Part shown: positions 26,608 through 37,763 of the stretch, piece after piece
Layout: each line of letters starts with the position of its first letter
Position numbering within the stretch: the stretch's first letter is position 1
Assembly: GCF_018139145.2 (NCBI RefSeq)
Contig: NC_059478.1
Location: forward strand, 32,425,001 to 32,489,000
From: Gymnogyps californianus
Taxonomy: Eukaryota > Chordata > Aves > Accipitriformes > Cathartidae
DNA: 64,000 nucleotides
Direction of reading: 5' to 3'
The notes under the pieces: model-generated
What the model saw: only the letters and a program-made list of their open reading frames with translations
The model's database searches: none
What the model was told of the DNA's origin: nothing
Position numbers and translations under genes: made by a program

Positions 26608-28522
26608 ATCCTTCCGCCCTCTTCTCCCTCCTTCTCTGTAGTCTCACTTACAGACACAGACAGGCAGAAACACTCTCTCTCTCTCTGCGGTTTGATACGA
26701 ACACAGAAATCTATGTTGGAACAGAGCAAAAGGAAAATACAAGCTTGTGTGAAATTTTCCACCTTTTCACTAAATGAATGAAAGCCAAATTTTCACACTT
26801 TGGTCTTAGGTGTGAAATTTTTGCTCAGCTCTAATATTTATCCATAATGTGTTTTAAAACTTGGCTCACTCCATTCAGAATACCACAGAGAATTGAGTTT
26901 CAGATTTTGGGCTTTGTGCATGCTGCCAAGATCTGCCCCTATAACTCAAACAGATTTAAGGGGGGAAAAAAACCCACTAGAAAAATATTGTATATGGTCC
27001 ATCACATGCTTTCTTCATGCAGTCATATACCACTAAAAAGTAATGTTCTGCTAGGGCTCTGTTACATAAATACATTCATGTAACTCCCGTAAGCATAGAT
27101 AAGATGAATTTTGCATCTCCAGGCTATTGAGTAAGCAATCCCTAAATAAAAGCCTGTAAGAAAATAGCAGCCTTGCTTACAATTCTTAGAAAAATTTAAA
27201 AGTATTTCTTGAACATCAGCATTTCAAGAAATCTATTTATTCCCCTCAAATCCAAATATATCTGTGACTGGGCTTCTTAAAATGATGCTAGTTAGCATCT
27301 GTTAGTCTCAGCTTATGTGTGTGGAATAGAGGTGAGTGAGAGAGGTTCTTCACTGTTGAAGAACAGTAGAAATTATTACATATGACATTTACTGTATTTG
27401 CTATGAGGACTTAGAAGTGTAAAGAAAGTCAGTCTGTTAGTTTGAAGGTACTTACACCTGCTGAATTCTGCAAATCAGAACAAATCTGGTGGGGAAGAAT
27501 GTTCCTACATTTCAGTCTGTTGTGAATGGGGCAACTTTTAAATTATTTTCCTCTGATGCTGGATCTGTGACAGTAGAGCTGTTCAAAAACACCAGAGAGT
27601 CGAGACTGGCCTGAGTGGGAGTCTGGGTAATGTTTTCAGGGTAACAGAGGCAAAAATCATGTTTCAAAGCTCTGTGTGGTTCAGAAATTGAGACTGACCT
27701 TCCATGCGTACACTCGTGTCGTTCTCAGGAATATGTGAACAAGCACGTTTGCTGGTACAGATTTCTCACCACGTTTGGCTGTAAGAATGGCAGCATTTGA
27801 TCACTTGGCTTGTATTGGCACAATAAAAATGAATATAATTTCCTCCTTTTGCATAAGTACTAAGATAGGGTGAATTAACAACTTCAGCTTGGGAAGAAGA
27901 AGAGTAAGCCATGCATCTCATTCCAGCTTGTTCTGAGATTCCTGAATTAGTTATAAGTTACAATCCAAAACTGGTTTACAGCAGAGTTATTTTTCATCCT
28001 TCCCATCATGCGTAGGCCAGTCATTCTTGGGGCGACAGAACCACGGCTGTCACTGGACAAGCCATAAATCAGCAGCGTTCACAGAGAAACTTGCTTAATT
28101 TGCATCTGAGTACCCCTCTTGGTTTTCGTACTAAGGATCCTTCCTCCAAGTAGCTGGCACACTCTCGCCGTAACGAGCATGGTATACCCGCACAATTTGG
28201 TGAGCTTTGCTGTATGCTTTTGTATGCGCAGGCCAAATGCTTTCAGCCACTGAAATTGTACAGTAAAACTTTAGACGATATGTGGTTGTTTTCACTGTTA
28301 ATAACTACGCTAGGTGAAAGTCCAAACATTTCTTGGGATTATCGAAATGAGTAAGTGGGGAGAACACAGCTGGGAGATGCCATTTGTGCTCGAATGCCTC
28401 ATCCGTTTAACTGGATACAATTTTTAAAGTACCCAAATAAAGCAAAAGCCCAAATTCTTAAGGGGACTGATGTTCCCAGCTCATAAATTTCAATGGAATT
28501 TTGTTACTTGACTTCCTTACCT

Positions 28523-28650
28523 AAGGCTGACGTCCCTAAATCTGATTTCTCATTTGATGTGTGCTTTTAAGGGCTTACATCCCATTAATTTTCAGTAGTA
28601 TTCAGCCACCTAAGTCCTTGAGTCACTACTGAAAATCAGACTTAGGGACT
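28523..28650. repeat. Old fold-back repeat with a perfect 12-bp stem
   Basis: ATTTTCAGTAGT (28,588-28,599) and ACTACTGAAAAT (28,625-28,636) are perfect reverse complements flanking TTCAGCCACCTAAGTCC and a short tail. The neighbouring AAAATCAGACTTAGGGACT is typical of another palindromic interspersed repeat of sauropsid genomes (from memory). Confidence 0.55.
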
Positions 28651-28992
28651 ATTCACAAGTGGGCTCATCTTCCTTGACTCCCTCTGTAGTCCCAAGGGGA
28701 GATGGGCTCCTCTTGTGGGATGTGCAGGATCATGCTGGGTGGCTCTGAGACAGCCCTGGCAGGAGCCCATTGGCTAGGGAATCAGAGAAGACTGGTCTCC
28801 CAGTCTAAAGCTAGCCCTTGTAAGCACCTCCGGTGGGCTCCTGGTGCCAGGCTGACATGCTTTTCCTGGTGCCTCCTGGCGTGACAGAGTAGCTTGCTGC
28901 ACTGCGGCTGCCACACCGTGTTAAAAACCTTTTCCTTTCCATTATTGGAGGGACAACGGTTGAAATTTTCAGCTTTTATATGCTGTGTCAAA

Positions 28993-29056
28993 ATAGGGTT
29001 TCCCTAGGAGATGGGGTTTTCCCTGGGTTCCAAACAGGGTTTCCCTGGGAGATGAT
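28993..29056 (+). repeat. Short direct repeat pair
   Basis: AGGGTTTCCCTAGGAGATGG and AGGGTTTCCCTGGGAGATGA occur about 44 bases apart, with a further GGGGTTTTCCCTGGG between them. This is a local duplication in the large FGGY intron. Confidence 0.6.
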
Positions 29057-30279
29057 CTGCCTGTTGAGGCTACCCTGGTGTCTTAAACTTATCCCCTGCC
29101 CCAGATCACGCTGAAGAACAGAATTCAGCCACCAGTACCGAATGAATCTGAATGACTACTGACCTTCCCAGCTGGGTCGCCCTTCCAGCAGCAAAATGGC
29201 ACCTTGTTCTGAAATCTTGGTGGGCCTTGGAGAAGTTGGTTCCCTGGGCCTGTGCTCCTTCTGTCCCGGGCAGGGTAACCCCGTTTGACTAAGTCTCTCC
29301 ATGGTAAGCAGAGTGTTTACTGGCTTGTATCTGTCTCAGCTTTGACACTCTAACAAAAGGTTAGAAATCATGAATGCATCCCTTTATTTCTGCTCCACAG
29401 TGCCTCTCTTTTTTTCTGTGTAAACCCTTCACTTGCCTCTTGCCCAGCCTTTAGAAATGATGATCAAATGCGAACTTTCAGCGTTTATTTATAGCATAGC
29501 CTTTATGGAAAGAGAGAAAAGAAATGATTAAAAAGCAATTTTACAAAATATTTTGTTTTAAGAGAATTCATTGTGTTTAAATCACTGTATTCATTGTACT
29601 GTCTAGACTGGCAAACAAAGAAGATAGAGCGTCATTGAAATTAAGATTGTGAAATTCCTGGTGACTGGAGTTATGGATTTGGATGTCAACCCTCAAACAA
29701 ACTATTTCTGAACAGCAGTATTATCACTTTGCTATATTTAAGGCTTTGTTGGAGACAGAACAGTGCACAAGGTTGATCTGATTCTGTAATGCAATTCTAA
29801 TGTTCCTTTGTTTCCGATTTCATTATAAATTCATATTTTCAATGTTCTGTTCCTCTTTGTCCCCAGAAAATTGTTGCAAAGACTCTCCTCTGGGAGTAAA
29901 GTTTTTGTTCAAACTAACAATGACCAAACTGACTTTAAAAAACAAAAAAATCACACAAATGCAAATTAAGAGAGGGAATTCATTTAGGATATTTTGAGCA
30001 ACATAGAATGAGTGAGTTGCTGAAAATTGCTGGCTGTGTATTTTTTTAACATGTTATTCCATATTACTGTGGTAGTTGCTGTGAGATCTTAATGCTGTGG
30101 ATTCTGAAAGACAGACCTATGTATTTTCAGTAGATTTAAAAACACAAAAGTATTTTCGCTGATAAACTGGAAAGACTGCTTTGGCATCTTCCTCTTCAGC
30201 TAAAGGTGGATAGGTGGGTGAACCAGCAGCAGAAGATAAGCAGCAGCCAGGCCCTATTCCCTAGTTTAGATCAGGCCTT

Positions 30280-30680
30280 GCGGGACCAGTTTTACTTTGG
30301 GGACCTCTCTAGCCTGTCCTGCTCCCGGCCCCATGGGAGCAGTGGCACCCTCTCCGGCTGCCTGACAGAGGATGGGGTCTCTGTGCCAGGGGTTTCAGGT
30401 TTGGGGAGACCTCTTCCTCAGCCTCGTGGAGACTCGGTTTCACCCTTTGAAGACCACCGCTGCAAAGCGCTTGGTCTGAAAGCTGGAGTGTCGCAGGTGC
30501 CCCGTGTGGTCTTGGGCCCCAGCAGGGTGGCGGAGGCAGTGGTGGGGAGCGAGGGGACGTGCGGGAGGGAGCCCGAGCCCGAGCCCGGGCCGGGGCTGCA
30601 GCGGCCGGCGGGACAGCCGTGCCGACCAAGGCTGCCCTCACACCTTCACGCCTGGTGGAGTCGGTGCTGGTGTCTGTTCT
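30280..30680. other. GC-rich patch in FGGY intron
   Basis: This is a locally GC-rich block with a CpG-rich core near 30,500-30,640, including three GAGCCC-like units. Overlapping open frames on both strands (163 and 166 codons) are explained by base composition. I recognise no peptide, splice-site pair or promoter motif that would make it a gene. Confidence 0.5.
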
Positions 30681-31649
30681 CTTTTGAACCAGCCTGAGGA
30701 GACCTGGAGTTAGATGAGTAACAGCGTAAAAATAAAACCTGTCTGAAGATATGTTTATCTCAAAAGGCTGGCTTATTTCCCGAAGAAGCAGTAATGCATT
30801 TTTCAGCACTGGAAGTGGTAAGAGGCCCCAGAGTAAGGCAGAACATGAGTGTGTAGAGTACTTACGGCAGAAGCAGAATGTGTCCTGGGAACGGCGCCGT
30901 TTGTGTCCTGTTCTCTTAACGCCGCCCAGAACGGGGCAGCAGCAGGCAGGCCCTGGGTGTGCACGGAGGGGGTGAAAGGCAAAGTTTGGCCCTCCCTTTC
31001 ATTTTTTTTTTGCACCTGTGAAAAAAAGTGGATTTGTCTGAGACGTTTAGACCCTGTAGATGTCTTGGTTTTATTTTCGTGCAGTATCTCCAGGGCAATT
31101 CAAAAGGAGGTGTAAAGCAGGGAGCGGAAAGCAAGGTGACTTGCTTTCCATTAGTGAGAGTGCTTCAAGGGGCTTTTCCTTTGCCTTATGTTTTCTGTAA
31201 GACACAACGCTATCTGGAAAAGCAGCACTGATTGTAACAGAGGGAATTGTCTTTGAGGGTTTTTTTTCTGTGTGTTTATTCACTTTTTGGGGTAGCCTCT
31301 AAATCCAGCTGGCCATGTAAGGGAGTTGTAAAAGATAGACTATTGTAAACAGGAACAATGCTTGAGCTAGTCTCACCTGTTAAAGAACAGGGAATAAAAT
31401 GCCCGTTTCTCTTACTGGGAAAGATTTCAACCTTTCCATGCCAGTATTTTCATCTGGCTGGTGTGCGGAGTCTCTGTGCCAGCAGGCTCACATGTCCCAG
31501 AAAAAAGAACACACTATCTCACTGGGAGTGTTATTTCAAGGGTGTTTCTTGGGGAATCAAAGTACAATCAACTTCTGCACATACGAGAGAGTATGGGCAT
31601 ATGAGTGCACAGAAATACTCCCTGGTGTTTTGTCAGAAGCTCTAGCAGA

Positions 31650-31714
31650 GTAAAATCCTGACTGCACCATCACTGGCAGTGCTTTTTACTTTGGTAGAGC
31701 CACGATTTCATCCA
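31650..31714. repeat. Old fold-back dispersed repeat fragment
   Basis: GTAAAATCCTGACTGCACCA, then CACTGGCAGTGCTTTTTACT and GAGCCACGATTTCATCC, follows the order of the palindromic repeat GTGAAATCCTGGCCCC, centre AATGGCAAAACTCCC, GGAGCCAGGATTTCACCC (from memory). Confidence 0.5.
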
Positions 31715-33247
31715 GTATTAACCCCCTGAAGTTGACAGATGTAGAAAGTAGGCGTTCCACATTCTAGTAGCACATTTGGACTGGCAGTATAAAAGGACGT
31801 GTTGATGCTGAAGGATGAAGCAAACACAGCCAGAACGTGCCAGGTAATGCTGCGGGTTCAGCCAGCCAGGCAGGCTGGGGGCTGCCTGCTGCTCTGGCAC
31901 ACGGGCGGCATCCCAGGCACTTTGTGCCTAGCTGAGCAAACGTCTGCAGTGCGTGGGAGAAGGAGTACCTGCTGGCTTCATGGGCAGCCCACTTACATCC
32001 GGGCATTTAGGTCACGATCATGTTTCTTTAACACAGAGGAAATGGGAAACCAGAAGATGGAAGGTCTGCTGGTCATCTTGCTAATCCTCAGAGCCTCCCT
32101 GCTTGTCCTGGGCTGGTGAAACTGTGCTTACATTGCTCATCTACGTTGTAAAGTTCTAGGAGATCCTCAGCTGTAAAATGCTGGATTAGTGGAAAGCAAA
32201 GATTTTACTACAGCAGATATTACAGCCTGTAAAATCATCCAACCCTTTTAAAAATCTAGCCATAGTAGCTGACTAGATGGCTTCCAGCAGCAGCACAGGC
32301 TGACTGTTCTCCAGGGGTCATTCTGATACTCTCCCAGTGCTGTGCTTTAGGCACTAACAGTAGAACAGATTTAGGGTCCTGCGCAGAAACTACGAACACT
32401 GATAGAGGTTTAGTCAGACGCCGATTCTTGAATCCTGATCTTTTATGTTTAACACTGTTCCATCTGAAAGCTGTTGCTTTAATGCTCCTTGTGAAATAAC
32501 TTCCACTGAAAATAGCCTGTGCCTGCTGCCTCCACCCGTGCCTGAGAGCTTGGTCCTCTATCAACATCGGTGATTAGTGTCTCATGCCAGCGGGATTGCT
32601 CAGGAGAATCCACAGAAAATCAGAATCTCACAGAGATCAGGAAAGGAACCAAACTGTTCAGTCCTCTCCCTTCCACACGTGACTCTGTCCCAGAGACTCC
32701 TTCTGCAGGGGATTCTGCGAGATCCCTTCATCTGACGTCGTTTTGGCCAAAAGCAGAGTAGGATCAAAGTCTCTTACACCTTTATACTGGAATGTGAGGG
32801 CAGCTGCGGGCTCCATAACAGAACTTTGCAAGTTACCTTTAGCTTCTGGAGCACACTGGAGTCCTCCCTTGCTGCAGGGAATTGATGCTTTAAGAATGTG
32901 ATTAAGGGATTTCATGTACAGTATCATTTTATTTGAGAAATCTCCCCTCCGGGGATGCAGTGTTTAACATTTCCTTTGGTTAGTGTAAATAATAAAAGAT
33001 AAGTCTGTTCTGCCTCGGACTCCCAGTAAGAAAGAGGAACAGATTTTGGTTTACTGAGGGGTCTGCAGTACTTTGTTCTCATGACTACTATATAATGGGA
33101 TTGAACATATTTTATGCCATCTGGCCTGTTCAGCCGAAACAAAATACATCAGTAATGTTCCGATTGGTTTTGAAACATCTTGTTCTTGTCAAAAAGTATT
33201 TTAAATCAAAACAGGCTTTTCCAGTTTGTGTTTTTGTCTTTTACTAG

Positions 33248-33309
33248 GAGGCCATGGCGAAAATGGGGAAAATTGGGAGAGTCGTGCAGCCTAACCATGA
33301 GCACAAAAG
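33248..33309 (+). CDS. FGGY: FGGY penultimate coding exon
   Basis: The exon starts in phase 0 after acceptor TTACTAG and encodes EAMAKMGKIGRVVQPNHEHK plus two bases of the next codon; the donor is GTAATC at 33,310. Human FGGY has EAMAKMSKVGKVVFP at this point (from memory), so the identity is clear. The exon closes the C-terminal domain just before the conserved tail. The part after VV is the most diverged stretch of the gene seen here. The exon lies only about 130 bases upstream of the CpG island in the following intron. Confidence 0.93.
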
Positions 33310-33439
33310 GTAATCCTGACTTTTGTGTGTTCCTCTGTGAGAATTTACTGAAAATGAAGTTAAGGTCTGGCTCTTTATAGCCCTGCTTGAATGCAGTAGT
33401 ATTTGTGATCCCGATTTTTTAAGGATCATATGGGCCTCC

Positions 33440-34020
33440 AAGCCTGTAACCTTGCTGGCAGCGGGATGCGCGCACCGTAGCCTGGAAGTGCCTGCCCTTG
33501 CCCACGCCTTTCCCCGGCCAGCAGTCGCCGCCAGCAGCGGAGCGATGCGACGGAACGGTTCCGAAGCCGCCGGGAGGTTAAAGCCACCTCGGCGGCATTT
33601 GCCAAGTCACTGCAATTCCCGAGCCGCTCAGACCTTTGCATAATTTCACGTCTGCTTCGCCAACGAGCTGTATAATCCCTGAACGCACCGGCGGGCGGGG
33701 GCGGAGGCGGCGGCCCGGTACCCCCGGGCGCTGCGGGGCCGCTCCCGCCCGCGGCTGCTCTCCCCCCCCCGCCCACGGCGGCGGCGGACGGCGGGGCGCG
33801 GGCGCCCCCTGGCGGCGGCGGGCGGCCCCGGGCGGGGAGGGTGGCGGGGGGGGGCGGACACACACACGACCGCGGTCCGGCATCAACGGGCGCTCCAGAA
33901 AGCGGGGCGGCGGCGGGGGGGGGGAGCGGAAGGGCTGGGGAGCCGTGAGCTCTCCTTTGCACAGCCTTGGGGCTCTGCCAGCGGGTGTGGAGGGGTAGAA
34001 GAGCAGCGGAGCCCCGGTGC
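33440..34020. promoter_or_regulatory. CpG island inside last FGGY intron
   Basis: Dense CpG begins near 33,460 and runs to about 34,020, with GC content clearly far above the flanks (long GGCGGCGG, CCGCCCGC and GGGGCGG runs). FGGY's own promoter must be far upstream, so this is an orphan island between its last two exons. It includes a strong CTCF-like motif (33,799-33,817) and G runs. Long open frames in all phases here are compositional. It could be an orphan promoter for an antisense or non-coding RNA, a CTCF boundary, or a GC-biased segment. Confidence 0.7.
33799..33817 (-). promoter_or_regulatory. CTCF-like motif
   Basis: CGGGCGCCCCCTGGCGGCG matches the reverse complement of the CTCF core (GCGCCCCCTGGTGGC) with one common substitution. 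It lies within the CpG island, where chance matches are more likely than in average DNA. It has the same orientation as the motif near 18,578. Confidence 0.5.
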
Positions 34021-34278
34021 CTACCCACGGCGGAGGAAAAACTGTCTGAAAATCAAAGCTGGCTACAGGGTAAACGAAAGGTGTAATTATAACTTGAAGT
34101 CACTTGTTTGGGTGGAAACTGCGCTCCGGCGGCGTACAGGACTCTGAGCCTGGTAAAAGTTGTAATTAGGAAAGAGTCAAAGCTTCTTTGATGCTAAGTG
34201 AAGGAAGTAAACGTGTATATTACAGGGGATTTAAATCTTAAAATCTCAGGCTTTGTTGAAATTAACTTTCTTATACAG

Positions 34279-34360
34279 ATTTTATGACAAGAAATATGAA
34301 GTATTTTTGAAACTTGTGGAACATCAAAGAGAGTATCGCTCCATCATGAACGGCTTCTAA
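34279..34360 (+). CDS. FGGY: FGGY last coding exon and stop
   Basis: After acceptor TTATACAG, one base completes an Arg codon. The exon then encodes [20 protein letters not shown] followed by SIMNGF and TAA. Human FGGY ends with a near-identical [20 protein letters not shown] segment (from memory), so this is the genuine C terminus. The phase agrees with the exon at 33,248-33,309. Together the four exons in the window supply 356 coding bases, roughly the last 118 residues of a protein of about 550. Confidence 0.95.
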
Positions 34361-34520
34361 GCCAGAGTCACGTAATCTGGGAACAGCAGGGATAACGAAT
34401 TTCCAGATACTTATGATGCGGGTAATTTCTTCTTACTGTACTGTCTATGGTAAAAATATACTTTTATCATTTAAAGTGTACATTTTAATTTTTAATGAGA
34501 AATAAAATGCATTCACTTCA
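34361..34520 (+). other. FGGY: FGGY 3' UTR
   Basis: A short AT-rich tail follows the stop. The first good polyadenylation hexamer is 140 bases downstream; the exact cleavage point is inferred. Confidence 0.6.
34501..34506 (+). terminator. FGGY: FGGY polyadenylation signal AATAAA
   Basis: A canonical AATAAA lies about 140 bases after the FGGY stop codon. It is the nearest consensus hexamer. Confidence 0.65.
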
Positions 34521-37090
34521 CCCCGAAGCACTGGGTATTTTCTGTCAATAATCCCTGCACCCCAGGGACAAGGAATAATCATTTGCTCCAGTCAAGAGAA
34601 GACAAGACAACCAGCTGCGGATGCCCCAGTGCCGGTATTTAGACTGGCCGCAGCACAGGGAACAACATAACTGACTCGGATGGACATGAATCGCTGCCCT
34701 TTGCCATGTTTTTCACAGGTAACTACACCCGGCATCGCACACGGTCCTTTGAATTTTACTATCTGCTACAGCTAAGACCCAAACATGATCTCCATTGGAA
34801 AGTTCTGTTTGGTTGGGTTTTTTTTTAACTGTGATTATAGTACTTCTTTGGTGGCTGATATTTGAGAGTCACTTTTGCAGCTGTGCAGTCTTTTCCCCTC
34901 TGTTCTGTTTCCTGCTCTCTTTTTTCTGTCTCCGTTCTTGCAGCGCAGTCGTTTTGCTATCAATAATTTGTGCCATTTTGTCTTTTGCAAGTAACTCGCC
35001 CTGAGTGCGCGTTAATCGCTGTGCAGATGTGAAACGGCCCGCTGTTGACATTGAAAGACCAGGCTGAGCAGACGCAGTTGCTGCAAATACGTTCCTAATG
35101 CAGGTGCATTCCTTCCATCCTGCCAGCTGCCTCGCGGGGACTCAGCCCTGAAACAGCCCGGCTCTCCCTGTCCGTTCTCATCACGTTGCTTCAGCCAGAC
35201 CCAGCTCAGAGCATGTGCGTCTACACAGCCAGCCAGCTGCAGAGCTGAACTCAGTGACAGCAGGTACAGGGAACGCAAAGGGGGGGAGAAAGAGACAGAG
35301 AGAGAGGGTTTTCCTTCCTTAGGCTTGCGTTTGTCAATGCTCAGAAACCTTCCTGGCTGCCTGCTGGCCAAATCCAGTCAACAAAAGGCTTTCAGTTGTT
35401 CCCAGCGGATTTTGAAGGCTGCCCTGGATAGTTAGTCCTACAAGGTACTGCCAGGCTTAAGACGACAGGTCGTGGTATAACTGGGCTGTGGAAGGAGAGA
35501 GTTTGGATACTCTGGCTGTATACAGCAAAAATGTTTCACCTCTGACAGTACAAATTGTTTTGGTCTTGCAAGATCCAAACACTGCCGGTGCCTTCAGTGA
35601 AATTCTCTCAGAAATTCATTCTTTCTCTGCCGTTTGTCTGATCTTCTTAATAAAAGATACTATTCTGTTTAAAAAGCAAAACCAGGGTCCCCAGCTGGGG
35701 GAGGAGGATAAGGAGAGGATTAAGAAGCAAGGGGTGACAGAACAGAAGAGCATATTCAGATCAACTACAACTCTGTTACACGTCACTTATGAGAACCCTT
35801 CTTTTCTTCGGACTGCGAACTGCCACCCTCTTGGTGAGCCTGTATCATGCAAGAGAAACAACCTATAGTCCCTTTGCACGGAGTCAGTATTCATATAGAG
35901 GGATTCCATCTTTATACACTTAGCTTGATAGAAATTCCATTCTTCAGTATTGGCATAGGCCGTAATTCCCAGTTAAATGCAAACAGAAGTTACACAATAA
36001 CAAAATTACACTTAGAGAACTTGGAAAATAATAGTTTCTGCGTTTTTTTATGTTAGTAGTCAGCACTCAAAAACATCTGGTAATTTTTTTAAAGAAACAA
36101 TGCACTTCCTGCCTTGTAGTTCATGGAAAAGCAATTGTTGCCATTTCCAAAGTCCCCATTGTTAAGAGAAACAGCTTTACAAGTTCAGGGACATAATTAA
36201 GGACAATGAAAGTTGATGGGAATAAAATGAAGAAACATCATAACAAAAAGAGTACAACAAGCAAGAAAACGACTGCAACATAATGGTATATCATAACTTA
36301 CAATTCAAGGGCACAGTAAAATATGTCAGCTGAAAATACGTAGAAGGAGAAAACAGTTGGAGACCAGTGTATTGTGAACGATAAATATTCATAAATTTTA
36401 ATATATCTCTTTTAATATACAATTCATATGTAAAAATGAAGTCCACTGACTCCAAATACATAGCAAATGTACAGACTATACAGAGACAGATGTGTAGGGT
36501 TGTCTGGCACTGTAGCAGCATTTTTAACTCTTTGCAGCTCAACACAAACAGACACACACCACACACACCCCAACTTCGGCAAACTTGCCATAAACTTCCT
36601 GCTCTTTATATCATCATCATAACATTGGCCTTGATCTCTCTGGCTGAACTGGTACCCAGACTTACAAGGAAATCACAAGGAGCACATGAAGTCTAGAAAG
36701 GAAACAAACAGTCTTGCTGACTTTGTTAAAGCTTAGATGCGCGGAGTTCAAGGAAGCTAGGTACCTTGCATAGGCTTACATGAAAGAGTTACACAGAGAT
36801 TTGTTCACATTTCTTGCATGGTTTTTTAATGCTTTTCTCCCCTTGTAATACTTCTGCTTTATAGTTGCGTTTTTGTTCCAAGCCAGTGTTACTACCAGTT
36901 TTAAATTATCCACTTCAAAGTCAGGACTGTACTCATTGCAGAGCTGTAAAAAATCTGTGTTCCAGTGGATGTGTAATCAGCTGTGATAACACAAAGCACT
37001 GATACAAGATTTTGTGGTGATACTATCTAACATTCCTTGTGTTACATGAGACTTAGTAAATTGTACAGTTTGCTAAGTTCTCAAATAAAA
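34521..37090. other. Intergenic gap between convergent genes
   Basis: About 2.6 kb lie between the FGGY 3' end (plus) and the 3' end of the RNF170-like gene (minus). I see no exon. A short CA-rich stretch (about 36,546-36,570) is the only simple repeat. Confidence 0.7.
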
Positions 37091-37092
37091 AT

Positions 37093-37098
37093 TTTATT
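37093..37098 (-). terminator. RNF170-like: Polyadenylation signal of RNF170-like gene
   Basis: TTTATT on the plus strand reads AATAAA on the minus strand, 360 bases past the stop codon of the RNF170-like gene. It is the first canonical hexamer I find downstream. The interval 37,099-37,457 would be the 3' UTR. Confidence 0.5.
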
Positions 37099-37457
37099 CA
37101 AACTGAGCCAAGATGTAAAATGTTAAAGCTCAAGAGTTCTAAAACTCTTCAACTGCAAGTTGATTGGCATTGTAATTTTAAGCTCTGTTCATAGCTTCAG
37201 GCATTTTCAATTCAGGCACTTTGTATGAAGATAAGTTACAGAAAAATGCAGCATGAAAGAGTCTAGCAAGTACACAGTGTAAAACTAGCCGCCTGAGCGC
37301 TTGCACATCGAATCACTTGGCCATGCCAAGTATTGCCGAGTCCTGCTTCAGCCTTTGTCAGCAGCAGAATGACAAATCCATCATACGCTGCCCCAAATCA
37401 AAGAGAAGCCTGTCATCGCTTGGTGAAGTTTGACCAAGGAATCCAAGTTTGAGTCAG

Positions 37458-37763
37458 TCAGGACTCTGACAGCATGCTCTGAGCTGCAGACCTTGCCATA
37501 TTTACCCCATTAGATGCAATTTGCTGACAAATGTTTATCATGCAAATTAAAAGAAGGGAAACAACCACCATGTCATCAGCTGTTCCAAGCGTCCTACAGA
37601 GAGGCCCAGGCTTCGTGTCAAATGGAGAAGACAAGCATATGATCGTTCCAAAGGAGCAAACAGCAACTCTTAGGAAAAAAATCCATACGAGACCACCCCA
37701 GGTGAAGATTCCTCGCAAGGTAAGAGTCAGGAATAGCGGCATGTCATAAAGGTAATCTGCAAA
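37458..37763 (-). CDS. RNF170-like: RNF170-like last coding exon: C-terminal membrane region
   Basis: RNF170 is an ER-membrane RING E3 ligase best known for ubiquitinating activated IP3 receptors. This exon encodes FADYLYDMPLFLTLTLRGIF then TWGGLVWIFFLRVAVCSFGT, matching RNF170's [20 protein letters not shown] and GGLFWMFRIRIFLC position by position. Two hydrophobic segments are visible (GGLVWIFFLRVAVCSFGTII and DDMVVVSLLLICMINI). Between them RNF170's DUF1232 signature SPLDFVPEALFG is replaced by SPFDTKPGPLCR, so the motif is degenerate. The tail (NGVNMARSAAQSMLSES, stop at 37,458-37,460) has no counterpart in RNF170. The minus-strand acceptor CTGAATATTTAG gives phase 0, matching the previous exon. 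It is a paralog rather than RNF170 itself, given the divergence. Confidence 0.88.
   Translation of the reverse strand, partial: FADYLYDMPLFLTLTLRGIFTWGGLVWIFFLRVAVCSFGTIICLSSPFDTKPGPLCRTLGTADDMVVVSLLLICMINICQQIASNGVNMARSAAQSMLSES

Larger units (their letters stand above)
4876..33247 (+). other. FGGY: FGGY giant intron, 28.4 kb
   Basis: This intron is bounded by donor GTATGC and acceptor TTACTAG. I read it on both strands for nested genes and found none I can defend: open frames are short, lack codon bias and lack recognisable peptides. It does hold several old dispersed repeats (MIR-like pieces near 19.3, 21.8 and 26.5 kb; fold-back elements near 5.7, 10.75, 13.0, 13.8, 28.6 and 31.7 kb), a 230-base pyrimidine tract at 17.05 kb, a CTCF-like motif at 18.58 kb and a GC-rich patch at 30.3-30.7 kb. 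Each is listed separately. Confidence 0.85.

Noticed and set aside
30518..30540. CTCF-like CCAGCAGGGTGGCGG in the GC-rich patch
   Set aside because: The key GGGGGC core is interrupted by a T; a poor match compared with the two motifs reported.
30206..30809. Overlapping 163- and 166-codon frames on opposite strands
   Set aside because: GC-rich patch; no homology, no matching splice sites, and both strands cannot be explained as genes.
33426..34028. 200-codon minus-strand open frame across the FGGY-intron CpG island
   Set aside because: Pro/Gly/Ala/Arg-rich translation in a segment that is open in most frames on both strands; compositional, with no recognisable domain.
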